Below are positions 1-9,435 of a stretch of DNA of 64,000 nucleotides, in pieces. The DNA lies in contig JACKJI010000002.1 in NCBI GenBank assembly GCA_020638035.1, forward strand, positions 186,001-250,000, given 5' to 3'. Under the pieces are notes generated by a model that was given only the letters and a program-made list of their open reading frames with translations, was not told the origin of the DNA and searched no databases. The DNA comes from Hyphomicrobiaceae bacterium. Its GTDB lineage: Bacteria; Pseudomonadota; Alphaproteobacteria; Rhizobiales; Hyphomicrobiaceae. Positions within the stretch are counted from its first letter, which is position 1, and every line of letters starts with the position of its first letter. Made by a program: the position numbers and the translations under genes.

Positions 1-416
1 AGGGTGCGCTCCTGCACGAGGCGCTCGGGCGCCACATACAGCAGCTTCAGCTCGCCACGCTCCAGGCGGCGCTCGACATCGACCATCTCAGCGAATGTCT
101 GCGACGAATTGAGGAACGCCGCAGCAACGCCGGCCGCCTCCAGTGCCGCCACCTGGTCCTGCATCAGCGCGATGAGCGGCGAGACGACAATGCCGACACC
201 ATCACGAACCAAGGCCGGGATCTGATAGCACAGCGACTTGCCGCCGCCCGTCGGCATCAACACAAGTGCGTCGTTACCGCCGATGAGTGTTTCGACAATC
301 GCCGCCTGCTCGTGACGAAAGCTCTTGTAGCCAAACGTCTCCTCCAGCACACGCTGCGCGGCCGCGACGGCGCCGGCGGGGCTCGAGAACAAAGAGGTCT
401 GGGCGGGTCTTGGCAT
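1..416 (-). CDS. recQ: ATP-dependent DNA helicase RecQ, N-terminal part (cut by window edge)
   Basis: RecQ is a 3'-5' superfamily 2 helicase that unwinds recombination and stalled-fork intermediates. Only about the first 138 residues are present; the frame is still open at base 1. Visible are the RecQ-specific motif 0 (FRHEQ, residues 33-37), Walker A PTGGGKS at 55-61, and then the motif Ia/Ib stretch VSPLIALMQDQV and LLYVAPERL. The ATG at 414-416 is preceded by GGAG four bases upstream and gives the usual short leader before motif 0. Orientation means the rest of the gene lies before this window. Family assignment is firm; nothing can be said about the RQC or HRDC domains. Confidence 0.95.
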   Translation of the reverse strand, partial: MPRPAQTSLFSSPAGAVAAAQRVLEETFGYKSFRHEQAAIVETLIGGNDALVLMPTGGGKSLCYQIPALVRDGVGIVVSPLIALMQDQVAALEAAGVAAAFLNSSQTFAEMVDVERRLERGELKLLYVAPERLVQERT

Positions 417-673
417 GGAACTCCGGTCGGTGCCGGCGGGGCTGGCATATTCTGGCGCACGCTACCTGATTCGGGTTTGGCTCCCGAATTCGCCAAGCCA
501 ACCGTCCCCATTGAAATTTCTTTCGTTTTCCGCTGTTTGGCCGATGAATGATTGCCAACTGTGACATTCAGAGCGGGTTCATCTTGCCGCGCCTATTTTT
601 GCAGGCATGATCACCGTGCCGCCCGGTGGCCAAGACCGGGAGGACTTCAGGTGGCGAGACGAGGACCCGACCC

Positions 674-973
674 ATGACCCGCACGGTTGCCAACCGCAAA
701 ACGCACGTTCCGACACTACTCGGCGCATTCATCGCGCTGAGCCTGGCGGCCGGCCCGGCAGCGGCACAGTCAAACTGCAAGTGGTACGCCGCCACCGCGC
801 TCAAGCAGCAGCAGCAGAATGAGAAGCTCGGCTGCAAGTTCGCCGGACCGGAATGGCACACAGATCTCAATCGCCACATGGAGTGGTGCGGTCGCGTGCC
901 GCCCGACGTGTGGAAGACCTCCGCCCAACAGCGCGATCAGGCCCTTGCCCAGTGCGCCAAGACGGCCAAGTAG
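674..973 (+). CDS. Small secreted four-cysteine protein, unknown function
   Basis: A 99-residue protein with a clear Sec signal peptide: a basic start (TRTVANRKT), a hydrophobic core around residues 14-27 and an AAA-Q cleavage region near 30-32. The mature part is about 67 residues with four cysteines (35, 54, 72, 94), enough for two disulfides in the periplasm, and a short Gln run at 45-48. An in-frame ATG lies at 626 but would put 16 polar residues before the signal peptide, so 674 is preferred. It stands alone between recQ and another exported mini-protein. I do not recognise the family. Codon use looks like that of its neighbours. Confidence 0.6.
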   Translation: MTRTVANRKTHVPTLLGAFIALSLAAGPAAAQSNCKWYAATALKQQQQNEKLGCKFAGPEWHTDLNRHMEWCGRVPPDVWKTSAQQRDQALAQCAKTAK

Positions 974-1324
974 CCGGTGTGACGGCAGCGCGTGCCGAAG
1001 CCAAGGTCGCCGCCGTCTCTGAAGCTTGATTTCACGAAAGTGTCGGCGCTCTGCGTCTGCTTTTCGGAGCGCCGACTTCATAAGCGGCCGCCCGGCTCCC
1101 CCCGCCGGAGCGGCCGCTGCTTCTTTTGCCCCTCTGGGAGCCTTATTCGCATGCGCAGGGGGCTGCGGCTGCCGATGCAATGGCTCGCTGCGCTACCCGG
1201 TACGGCAGCGGGCAAGCGAGTGATGGGAATTTTGGAGGAAAGATCTTGCCGGCACGAGAGTGGCGTGTGGCTCGGCAAGGAGGCCGTGACCGAAGGCGCC
1301 GCAAATGCCTTGCCGGGCGGGGTG
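974..1324. other. Intergenic stretch without a supported gene
   Basis: No convincing coding region. It holds a hairpin directly after the small secreted protein gene, then GC-rich sequence with short palindromic runs. Confidence 0.5.
1042..1076 (+). terminator. Possible terminator hairpin after the secreted protein gene
   Basis: A perfect 10-bp stem, GTCGGCGCTC (1042-1051) with GAGCGCCGAC (1067-1076), around a 15-base loop. It lies about 70 bases past the stop codon of the preceding plus-strand gene. No U-run follows, so intrinsic termination is only a possibility. Confidence 0.35.
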
Positions 1325-1612
1325 TCAGGCGCCTTCGCTCTTGCGCACGCGCGCACTCCGACGGCGCCGCCATAGCGTGAAAAGACCGGCCGCACCTGCC
1401 GCCTGACCGAGTACGGTCGCTCCCAGCACGGGTAGCGGTCCACCACCGCCGCCGCCACTGACGCGGTTGCCGCCATTGCCGCGGCCCCAGCCGTAGTGGT
1501 TGCCGTTGCCTCCATTCGCGGCGAGCGCCGCGCTGTACGACAAGGCGGACAAGGCCGTGCCAGCGGCGAGAACCATCGCGGTAAACACGACCGAATGGCG
1601 GATCGCAGTCAT
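1325..1612 (-). CDS. Gly-rich exported mini-protein with C-terminal membrane/Arg tail
   Basis: A 95-residue protein in three parts. Residues 1-32 look like a signal peptide with an AALAA end. Residues 33-58 are a low-complexity Gly/Asn segment. Residues 59-80 are a hydrophobic stretch opening with GPLPVLG, followed by WRRRR at 81-85 and a short polar tail. A hydrophobic helix followed by an Arg cluster at the C-terminus is the general layout of PEP-CTERM-like sorting tags, although the canonical VPEP motif is absent and no exosortase gene is in the window. The same shape would also suit a simple anchored protein with an Arg-rich cytoplasmic end. Function unknown. Confidence 0.6.
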   Translation of the reverse strand: MTAIRHSVVFTAMVLAAGTALSALSYSAALAANGGNGNHYGWGRGNGGNRVSGGGGGGPLPVLGATVLGQAAGAAGLFTLWRRRRSARVRKSEGA

Positions 1613-1712
1613 CGGACGACCCCTTCTGCTCCTTAACGAGTGTTAAGCTGAGCAGTCTAACGATGGAGTGTTAAAGTCGGGTGAAGCTGCAAGCCAGACG
1701 GCCTTTTCCGCA

Positions 1713-2786
1713 TCACAATCCGAGCAGCGACAGAAGGCTGCCGGTGCCTTCGGCCGGTGGCGCCTTGAATTGCGACAGCTCGCTGGCAACCTCGACATAG
1801 AGGCGCGGTAGCCACTCCGGCTGGCCAGGCTTCAGCGCCGGCACTCCAGCCGACCGGAAGTCGGTTGGCGCGATCACCACCTTGATGTTCTTCACCCCCA
1901 CCTCGGCCGCCATGACGAACAGCTCTTCGGCCGCCGCATCCCCCATCGCCAGACATCCCGCCGACGACTTCTTGCCGTGGATCATGATGTCACCGCCCAG
2001 GTCCCGACGCTTGTCCTTGGCGGCCATGCGACGATCGAAGGAGTTGGGATAGTTGACGCGCATCGACACGTGATAGCGGCTGTTGGGGTTGAGATAGGAA
2101 ATGCCGTAAACGCCCTCCGGCACCTGCCTGTCGCCACGCGTCAGCTTCGGCCCGGCACTACCACTCGCCGCCAGCACGGGATAGCGGTGCACGAAGGTCC
2201 ATGCGCCGGATGCTGGCCGCGCATAAAGCTCGAGCGAGCGTTGATCCTTGATGGCGACGAGTGCGATCTCGGCCGGCGGCCAGGCTACCTTGGCAACCTT
2301 GAACTTCTCGGCAATGCGCTCGGTGGCGTTGGGAGATATCTCGTTCAATCGCTGTTGCAGCGATCGCGATCGGCTCTGCGCGACGGCGGCAGGCGAACCA
2401 ATTCGCGGGTTGGAGGCAACGGCAGCGGTCTTCGTAGCGGGTGCCCGCGCCGCCTCGGTCTGCGTCGTCCAGCTCTGCGCGTCCTCGGTCTCGCTGGCTA
2501 CGACAGAAGGCCACAGTCCAGGAGACGGCTCGAGCGCGCCGGGCGGAACAAATTCGAGGCGCGCACTCGGCTCCTCCTCATCTTCGACGATCCGTGGCTC
2601 GGCCTCAGGATAGAGTGCTGAGCGCGGCAGCGCGCCTGTCTCAATCTGTGCAGGTGCCGGTCGCGCCTCAACCGCAGACACGTCTGCGAAGTCGGGCAGA
2701 TGATCGATGACAAGCGCAAAGGCCGCGACCGCCGTGGTCGCAACCGCGCCTACCGTGACCAGCGCTGCCCGATGACTCAATGCCAT
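1713..2786 (-). CDS. L,D-transpeptidase family protein (YkuD domain)
   Basis: A 357-residue enzyme predicted to cross-link or anchor peptidoglycan in the periplasm by L,D-transpeptidation. An N-terminal signal anchor spans residues 7-29, followed by a long Pro/Ala/Glu-rich linker to about 145. The catalytic YkuD domain runs from about 165. It begins with the substrate-groove pattern QVPEGVYGISYLNPNS and carries the HGKKSSAGC active site at residues 270-278, with H270 and the nucleophile C278, then the conserved MGDAAAEEL. Length and layout match the large alphaproteobacterial murein L,D-transpeptidases. It is transcribed with mfd but separated by 192 bases, so its own promoter is likely. Whether it makes 3-3 cross-links or attaches a lipoprotein cannot be told. 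Confidence 0.9.
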   Translation of the reverse strand: MALSHRAALVTVGAVATTAVAAFALVIDHLPDFADVSAVEARPAPAQIETGALPRSALYPEAEPRIVEDEEEPSARLEFVPPGALEPSPGLWPSVVASETEDAQSWTTQTEAARAPATKTAAVASNPRIGSPAAVAQSRSRSLQQRLNEISPNATERIAEKFKVAKVAWPPAEIALVAIKDQRSLELYARPASGAWTFVHRYPVLAASGSAGPKLTRGDRQVPEGVYGISYLNPNSRYHVSMRVNYPNSFDRRMAAKDKRRDLGGDIMIHGKKSSAGCLAMGDAAAEELFVMAAEVGVKNIKVVIAPTDFRSAGVPALKPGQPEWLPRLYVEVASELSQFKAPPAEGTGSLLSLLGL

Positions 2787-2978
2787 TGCCTAATCCCACT
2801 CAATGCCGCGACCTCAGACGAGCCACGGCAAGCGCAGAATGTCTGATTCGCGTCGGCGTTTCGAACGACCGCGCAGGAAAACAAGCTGATTCGTTGGGCA
2901 AGAAATATGGCGCGGGACCGCGTGTCTCACTTATTCTCACCGCCGGGATTGCACCGCGCCGGTTCATGGCGCAGGGCG

Positions 2979-5900
2979 TCAAGCCGCCTTACGGCCCTTC
3001 GACGCGATGGCCGCCAGCTCTGCGACGAAGGCCTGGATGCCCTTCAATCGCGTCTCCGGTAGATCCCAATCGGCTTTGAAGATCAGGCGGTGATCGGTTT
3101 GCAGCTTCACCAATCCACGTGACGCCTGCATCAATTGCACGAGCCCTTGCGGATTGGCGAACGTGTTCTTGCGGAAGGCGATGACGGCGCCCTTCGGGCC
3201 TGCGTCGACCTTGGCAATTCCGGCCGCCCGGCACAGACCCTTGATCTCCATCACGTCGAGCAAGTGCTTCACCTCCTCGGGCAGCTCGCCGAAGCGGTCG
3301 ACCAGCTCGGCAGCGAACGCATCGATTTCCTCGCGGTGCTCGAGCCCCGACAAACGGCGATAGAGGCCGAGCCGCAAGGCGAGGTCGGTGACATAGGTCT
3401 CGGGAATGAGGATCGAGGTGCCGAGCGAGATCTCGGGCGTCCACTGCTCCTGACCACCGTCGAGATCGCCTCCCTTCATGGCCGCGACCGCTTCTTCCAA
3501 CATCGACTGATAGAGCTCGAAGCCAACTTCGCGGATGTGGCCGGACTGTTCCTCGCCCAAGAGATTGCCGGCACCGCGAATGTCGAGATCGTGGCTCGCC
3601 AGCGAAAAGCCCGCGCCGAGCGTATCGAGCGAGTGCAGCACTTTGAGGCGTTTCTCCGCGCCTTCGGTCAGCACCTGATTGGCGGGCGTGGTGAAATAGG
3701 CATAGGCGCGTGTCTTGGACCGGCCGACGCGACCACGTAACTGATAGAGCTGGGCGAGGCCGAACATGTCGGCACGATGCACGACGAGCGTGTTGGCATT
3801 GGGCACGTCGAGCCCTGACTCAACGATCGCGGTCGACAGCAACACGTCGTAGCGGCCCTCGTAGAACGCAGTCATGATGTCTTCCAGCTCCGTCGGCGTG
3901 AGCTGGCCGTGGGCACGCGCGACCTTCAATTCAGGCACCTCGGCGGCAAGGAATTCGCCGACGTCGGCGAGATCGGCGATGCGCGGCACGACGTAGAACG
4001 ACTGGCCGCCACGATAGCGTTCGCGGCGCAATGCCTCGCGGATGATGACGGGATCGAAGGGCGAGATGTAGGTACGCACGGCGAGGCGATCGACAGGCGG
4101 CGTCGTGATCAGCGACAACTCGCGCACGCCCGTCAGGGCCAGCTGCAAGGTGCGCGGGATCGGCGTTGCCGACAGCGTCAGCACGTGCACGTCCTCGCGC
4201 AGCTTTTTGAGCCGCTCCTTGTGCACGACGCCGAAGTGCTGCTCCTCGTCGACGATGATGAGTCCGAGCCGTGCGAATTCGATCTGCTTGCCAAGCAGCG
4301 CGTGGGTGCCGACAACGATGTCGATGTCACCCGACTTGAGGCCCGTCTTGACGTCAGCCAGTTCCTTGGTGCCGACGAGACGCGAAGCCTGAGCGATCTT
4401 CACCGGCAGGCCGTGGAAACGCTCGGTGAAGGTCTTGAAGTGCTGGCGCGCGAGCAGCGTCGTCGGAACGACGACGGCGACCTGTAGCCCGTTCAGCGCG
4501 GCAACGAAGGCAGCGCGCAACGCCACCTCCGTCTTGCCGAAGCCGACATCGCCGCACACGAGGCGGTCCATCGGCCTGCCGGCATTCAGATCCTCCAGCA
4601 CAGCATCGATGCTCGCTGCCTGGTCTTCCGTCTCGTCGTAGGGAAAGCGTGTGACGAACTCGTCATAAACGCCGGTCGGCGGGGCAACGGCGGGGGCCTC
4701 CTTCAACTGGCGCATCGCGGCAATCTTGATCAGCTCGGCGGCGATCTCGCGCAGCCGCTTTTTCATGCGCGCCTTGCGCGTCTGCCAGGCCACACCGCCG
4801 AGCCGGTCGAGCTGCGTATTGCCATCGTCGGCGCCGTAGCGAGACAAGAGCTCGATGTTCTCCACCGGCAGGAACAACTTATCGCCGCCGTGATAGGTGA
4901 TCTCGAGACAATCGTGCGGAGCACCGAGCGCGGTGATCGTCTTCAGCCCGGCGAAACGGCCGATGCCATGATCGGCATGCACGACGAGATCACCGACCGA
5001 CAGGCTCGTCGCCTCGGTCAGCACGTCGGCGGCGCGCTTCACCTTGCGGCGCGGGCGCACGAGGCGATCGCCGAGGATGTCCTGCTCGGCGACAAGCGCC
5101 ACTTCGGGTGTCTCGAACCCCTGCTCGACACCGACGATGGCAAGCGCGGTGACATCCGGCGGCAATGCCTTCACCTCGTCGAAGTGCTCGACTTTGCGCA
5201 TCTCCTTCAGGCCGTGATCGCCTAGGAGCGTCATCAGGCGCTCGCGAGCACCAGGTGTCCAGGCGGCAACCACCACACGCCGATTGCCGGCATGCAGCCT
5301 CGATATGTGGGCAACGACGGCATCGAATACGTTAACGTCGCCCGACTGGCGTTCGGGCGCGAACGAGCGTCCGGCTCGGCCGCCCCAGGTGCGCACGTGC
5401 TCTGCTTCGGGCTCGGCGAAGGGCGAGAGCCGGTAGAGGCCATGCCCTTGCAGAGCCTTGTTCCATGCCAGCCCGTCGAGATACATGCGGTCGGGTGGAA
5501 CAGGTTTGTAGGGCGCCGCGCCGAAGGTCTCCGATTCACGCGATTCAACACGCGCCTCGTAGTGCTCCGTGATCAGCTCGAAACGCTTCCGAATGGCGTC
5601 CTCGGCCAGATGATCGAAGCTCACCGTCACACCCGGCAGGTAGTCGAGCAGGGTTTCCATCTCGTCATGAAACAGCGGCAGCCAGTGCTCCTGGCCCGGA
5701 TACCGTTGGCCGGCGCTCACGGCCTCGTAGAGCGGATCATCACCGGTGTTGCCGCCGAACAGCTCGACATAGCGGCGGCGGAACAGAGCGACGGCTTCCT
5801 CGCCGAATGCGACCTCCGACATCGGCAACAGCACGAGCTTCTGCACTGGCTTCAGAGTGCGCTGCGTTTCGGCATCGAAAGTCTTGATGCTCTCCAGCGT

Positions 5901-6506
5901 GTCGCCGAAGAAATCGAGACGGACAGGATTGGAGCGCGCGGGCGGAAAGAGATCCAGGATACCGCCGCGAACCGCATACTCGCCAGGTTCCATCACGGTG
6001 CCGACACGCTGGTAGCCGTTGAGCTGGAGACGCTCGGTCAGGCGCTTCATGTCGATGCGCTGGCCGGGCGCCATCTGGCGCATCGCCTTACGGATGAAGG
6101 CGTGCGGCGGCACCCGCTGCAGGATGGCGTTGACGGTCGTGAGCACGATGGTCGGCTGCTTGCCGGCAGCGACGGTGAGTTTGGCGAGTGCCGCCATGCG
6201 ATCGGCGACGATGTCGGCGTTGGGGCCGATGCGGTCGTAGGGCACCGTATCCCAAGCGGGAAAATTGATGACGCGAACGCCGGCGGCGAAGAAGGCGAGC
6301 TGCTGGGCGAGCGCCTCGATGCGCCGGTCGTCGCGGGCGATATGAAGCAGTGTGCGAGCACCATCCTCAGCGCCCGTGGCGGCGACGAGTTCGGCCAACA
6401 CCAGCGCATCAAGGCCCTCCGGCACACTGGCGATCAGCGTGTCTCGGCTCCGCTTCTGATCGGAACCATCGTTTGCCGTCTGGCGCTTGTGCCTGTCGTT
6501 GCTCAT
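2979..6506 (-). CDS. mfd: Transcription-repair coupling factor Mfd
   Basis: Mfd pushes stalled RNA polymerase off damaged DNA and recruits UvrA for nucleotide excision repair. The 1175-residue length is typical. Domains in order: UvrB-like N-terminal module (to about 350), the CarD-like RNA-polymerase interaction domain at about 503-550 (begins SVGDLVVHADHGIGRF), a RecG-like translocase with Walker A GDVGFGKT at 652-659, DEEQHFG at 753-759, SATPIPRT at 779-786, then the C-terminal TRCF domain. Start chosen at MSNDRHKRQ. It lies downstream of sdhE on the same strand with recG divergent, an order I know from other Rhizobiales. The very long open frame on the opposite strand is a composition artefact of this gene. 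Confidence 0.98.
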   Translation of the reverse strand: MSNDRHKRQTANDGSDQKRSRDTLIASVPEGLDALVLAELVAATGAEDGARTLLHIARDDRRIEALAQQLAFFAAGVRVINFPAWDTVPYDRIGPNADIVADRMAALAKLTVAAGKQPTIVLTTVNAILQRVPPHAFIRKAMRQMAPGQRIDMKRLTERLQLNGYQRVGTVMEPGEYAVRGGILDLFPPARSNPVRLDFFGDTLESIKTFDAETQRTLKPVQKLVLLPMSEVAFGEEAVALFRRRYVELFGGNTGDDPLYEAVSAGQRYPGQEHWLPLFHDEMETLLDYLPGVTVSFDHLAEDAIRKRFELITEHYEARVESRESETFGAAPYKPVPPDRMYLDGLAWNKALQGHGLYRLSPFAEPEAEHVRTWGGRAGRSFAPERQSGDVNVFDAVVAHISRLHAGNRRVVVAAWTPGARERLMTLLGDHGLKEMRKVEHFDEVKALPPDVTALAIVGVEQGFETPEVALVAEQDILGDRLVRPRRKVKRAADVLTEATSLSVGDLVVHADHGIGRFAGLKTITALGAPHDCLEITYHGGDKLFLPVENIELLSRYGADDGNTQLDRLGGVAWQTRKARMKKRLREIAAELIKIAAMRQLKEAPAVAPPTGVYDEFVTRFPYDETEDQAASIDAVLEDLNAGRPMDRLVCGDVGFGKTEVALRAAFVAALNGLQVAVVVPTTLLARQHFKTFTERFHGLPVKIAQASRLVGTKELADVKTGLKSGDIDIVVGTHALLGKQIEFARLGLIIVDEEQHFGVVHKERLKKLREDVHVLTLSATPIPRTLQLALTGVRELSLITTPPVDRLAVRTYISPFDPVIIREALRRERYRGGQSFYVVPRIADLADVGEFLAAEVPELKVARAHGQLTPTELEDIMTAFYEGRYDVLLSTAIVESGLDVPNANTLVVHRADMFGLAQLYQLRGRVGRSKTRAYAYFTTPANQVLTEGAEKRLKVLHSLDTLGAGFSLASHDLDIRGAGNLLGEEQSGHIREVGFELYQSMLEEAVAAMKGGDLDGGQEQWTPEISLGTSILIPETYVTDLALRLGLYRRLSGLEHREEIDAFAAELVDRFGELPEEVKHLLDVMEIKGLCRAAGIAKVDAGPKGAVIAFRKNTFANPQGLVQLMQASRGLVKLQTDHRLIFKADWDLPETRLKGIQAFVAELAAIASKGRKAA

Positions 6507-6627
6507 GCCCGCCTGGTTTCGTGTCTGTCGAATGTCTGTCGGATATCGCTCGATGGTCGTTCGATGTCCGGTTCACTGCTGCGTGGTATCGGCAGGTGCC
6601 CGACGCCCAGTCTCCTGCCCACTGAAT

Positions 6628-6930
6628 TCACGATCCCGCTGACCGCGTCATGCCATGAAAGGCGCGGATGCGTCCTACCAAGTCGGCGAAGTCTCCGCTC
6701 ACCGCGGGATCGGGCTCAAGCAGCCATTTCTGCAACTCTGGATCAGGCAGTTCCAGAAACTGCTCGAAGTGCGCGAGGTCGGGCTCGCCAAAATTTTCCA
6801 GGTGAGCATCGGCATAGCGGCCGACGAGCCAATCCATTTCCTTTGTGCCGCGGTGGCTGGCACGGTAGGCGGCGCGGCGCTTGCGCGTTTCCAGATCGCG
6901 CACTGGCGGGCGGTCGATATCCTCGGTCAA
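6628..6930 (-). CDS. sdhE: FAD assembly factor SdhE (succinate dehydrogenase assembly factor 2), TTG start
   Basis: SdhE promotes covalent attachment of FAD to SdhA of succinate dehydrogenase. The protein has the family signature RGTKEMDWL, with the conserved RGxxE motif at residues 27-31 that contacts the flavoprotein. I chose the TTG at 6928-6930, giving 100 residues, because an ideal AGGAGG sits 7 bases before it. An upstream in-frame ATG at 6972 would add 14 residues but lies before the Shine-Dalgarno. A second ATG overlapping the site opens only a three-codon frame (ATG ATT TGA), so it cannot be the start. The gene sits between recG (divergent) and mfd (same strand). Confidence 0.9.
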   Translation of the reverse strand: MTEDIDRPPVRDLETRKRRAAYRASHRGTKEMDWLVGRYADAHLENFGEPDLAHFEQFLELPDPELQKWLLEPDPAVSGDFADLVGRIRAFHGMTRSAGS

Positions 6931-7229
6931 ATCATGCCCTCCTGATGCGCCTCGCGCGTGGCAAACCGGCATTCACGTCTGGCCGGCCGTCGCGTCCGCC
7001 CAATCGCCGTGCGGATGATGCCCGGTACGCGGGTCTCGCCAAGCTCAGCCAACACCAAACGCGCCCGGCTTCCGGGATAACCCGGGGGCGGCGCTTGACG
7101 CTTCGGCGGAGAGCCGCTTTGCTCCACGCCTGTTCAGCGGCTGATATAGCGCCACCGGGCCGATCCGCAAAGCCGCCCGATCATGTGGTCCGACCGTTCC
7201 CACAGTGCCCACAACAAGACGCCCTCCCC

Positions 7230-9344
7230 ATGCGCCCGGCCGAACTCACACCCCTGTTCGCCTCCGCCCAGTCGCTGACCGGGATCGGGCCGCGGCTGGT
7301 GATCCTGATGAAGAAGGCCCTGCGGCTGCCGCCGGGCGTCAGCGAGCCGCGCGTCATCGATTTGCTCTGGCATCTGCCGACCGGCGTGATCGACCGGCGC
7401 GCGGAACCCGCGGTGGCCGATGCGACACCCGGTACAATCGTCACCCTCAAGGTGCGGGTGCTCAAGCACAAGGCGCCACCGCGCGGCAATGCCAAGGCGC
7501 CTTACAAGGTGGCGGTCGAGGACGACAGCGGCCGGCTCGATCTCGTCTTCTTCCATGCCGAGCGCAAGTTCATCGAGCGGCAGTTGCCGGTCGGCGAAGA
7601 ACGCTACATTTCCGGCCGGCTCGAGAGTTATGGCGACAACCTGCAGATGGCGCATCCCGACTATATCGTCGCACCGGAGGCGCGCGGCGAGCTGCCGCTG
7701 TTGGAGCCCGTCTATCCGCTGACCGCGGGGTTGTCCGGCAAGGTTCTCATCAAGGCCGCGCGGCAAGCGGTGGCGCGGGTGCCCGAACTCGTCGAATGGC
7801 AGGAGCCACAATGGGTGCAGCAACGCGGCTGGCCGACGTTTGGCGAGGCGCTGCGGCGGCTGCATGTGCCTGAGGACGCCGCCGATCTGTCGCCCGGCTC
7901 GAAGGCCTGGCAGCGACTCGCTTACGACGAGCTACTCGCGGGGCAGCTCGCACTGGGTCTCGTCCGCCAGCGCACGCGGGCACAGCCCGGCCGCGCGGTC
8001 GCCGGCGACAAGAGCATAGCCAGGCGCATCGTCGCCGCGCTGCCCTTTGCCCTTACAGGATCGCAGACAACGGCACTGAAGGAGATCGCCGAGGACATGG
8101 CGGCGCCGCACCGGATGCTGCGGCTGTTACAAGGTGACGTGGGCTCGGGCAAAACGGTCGTTGCCCTGCTGGCGATGGCGATCGCGGTGGAGGCAGGCGC
8201 GCAAACGGCACTCATGGCACCGACGGAGGTGCTCGCGCGCCAACACCTGGAGACGATCGAGCCGCTTGCTGCGGCGTCGGGCTTAAGGGTCGCCGTATTG
8301 ACGGGGCGCGAGAAGGGCAAGGCGCGCACTGCACTTCTGGAACGGCTTGCGGCTGGCGAGATCGACATCCTGCTGGGCACGCACGCGCTGTTCCAGGAGG
8401 ACGTCGTGTTCAAGGACCTGGCCTTCGCGGTGATCGACGAGCAGCACCGCTTCGGCGTGCATCAACGGCTTGCCCTACAGGCGAAAGGCAAGGACGGCGG
8501 CACCAACGTACTCGTCATGACGGCGACGCCCATTCCGCGCACTCTGCTGATGACCCATTACGGCGACCTCGACGTGTCTCGGCTTACCGAGAAGCCTGCC
8601 GGGCGCAAGCCGGTCGTCACCAAGGCGCTGCCCGTCGATGCAATGGAAAAGCTCATTGCGCGCATCAAGGCGCAGCTCGCCGAGGGTGCACAGGTCTACT
8701 GGGTCTGCCCGCTGATCGAGGGAAGTGATACGTCCGAACTGGCCGCAGCGGAAGAACGGTATGCGCATCTCGTCCAGCAGTTCGGCGATTGCGTCGGGCT
8801 CTTGCATGGGGCCATGTCGGCACAGGCCAAGGATGCGACGATGGCGGCGTTCGCTGCCAACGAGTTGCAGGTCCTGGTGGCGACGACGGTGATCGAAGTC
8901 GGCGTCAACGTGCCCAATGCCAACATCATGGTGATCGAGCACGCCGAGCGGTTCGGATTGGCGCAGTTGCACCAGTTGCGTGGACGCGTCGGGCGCGGAT
9001 CGCGCGAGAGCTTCTGCATGCTGCTCTACAAACCGCCGCTCGGCGAAACGGCCGAAGCGCGGTTGAAGATGATGGAGGAAACCGAGGACGGCTTCCTCAT
9101 TGCGGAAAAGGATCTGGAGCTGCGCGGCGGCGGCGAGGTGCTGGGCGCGCGCCAGTCGGGGCTGCCTGAATTCCGCGTTGCTGATGTGCCGGGTTTCGAG
9201 ATGCTGCTCGCAGCAGCGCGCGACGATGCGCGGCTGGTGTTGGAGACTGATCCGGAGTTGTCCGGTCCGCGCGGGCGAGCGTTGCGGCCCCTGCTCTATC
9301 TGTTCGAATGCGACGAAGCGGTGCGCCTGTTCCGAGCGGCGTGA
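7230..9344 (+). CDS. recG: ATP-dependent DNA helicase RecG
   Basis: RecG remodels stalled replication forks and Holliday junctions. From the ATG at 7230 the protein has 704 residues, the normal size. It shows the N-terminal wedge/OB domain (about 50-160), Walker A GDVGSGKT at 302-309, the DEQH box at 403-406, TATPIPRTL at 430-438, and the C-terminal GRVGRG motif VI. The frame stays open for 646 codons upstream, but that stretch is antisense to mfd and sdhE and has no RecG homology, so it is not used. Transcribed divergently from sdhE and convergent with hppA, with a hairpin terminator between. Confidence 0.97.
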   Translation: MRPAELTPLFASAQSLTGIGPRLVILMKKALRLPPGVSEPRVIDLLWHLPTGVIDRRAEPAVADATPGTIVTLKVRVLKHKAPPRGNAKAPYKVAVEDDSGRLDLVFFHAERKFIERQLPVGEERYISGRLESYGDNLQMAHPDYIVAPEARGELPLLEPVYPLTAGLSGKVLIKAARQAVARVPELVEWQEPQWVQQRGWPTFGEALRRLHVPEDAADLSPGSKAWQRLAYDELLAGQLALGLVRQRTRAQPGRAVAGDKSIARRIVAALPFALTGSQTTALKEIAEDMAAPHRMLRLLQGDVGSGKTVVALLAMAIAVEAGAQTALMAPTEVLARQHLETIEPLAAASGLRVAVLTGREKGKARTALLERLAAGEIDILLGTHALFQEDVVFKDLAFAVIDEQHRFGVHQRLALQAKGKDGGTNVLVMTATPIPRTLLMTHYGDLDVSRLTEKPAGRKPVVTKALPVDAMEKLIARIKAQLAEGAQVYWVCPLIEGSDTSELAAAEERYAHLVQQFGDCVGLLHGAMSAQAKDATMAAFAANELQVLVATTVIEVGVNVPNANIMVIEHAERFGLAQLHQLRGRVGRGSRESFCMLLYKPPLGETAEARLKMMEETEDGFLIAEKDLELRGGGEVLGARQSGLPEFRVADVPGFEMLLAAARDDARLVLETDPELSGPRGRALRPLLYLFECDEAVRLFRAA

Positions 9345-9369
9345 GTTCCTCGAAGCGGACCAAATGGCA

Positions 9370-9398
9370 AAGGCCCCGGACGATGCGCCCGGGGCCTT
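9370..9398. terminator. Bidirectional terminator between recG and hppA
   Basis: A perfect 10-bp stem AAGGCCCCGG / CCGGGGCCTT (9370-9379 with 9389-9398) around a 9-base loop, in the 91-base gap between two convergent genes. A-rich bases precede it and TATTT follows shortly, so it could serve both strands. Confidence 0.75.
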
Positions 9399-9435
9399 CG
9401 TATTTCGCGTCAATTCAGGCAGCATCAGCCGCCGA

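Noticed and set aside
5292..7229. 646-codon open N-terminal extension in frame with recG
   Set aside because: It is antisense to mfd and sdhE and has no helicase similarity; recG has a normal start at 7230.
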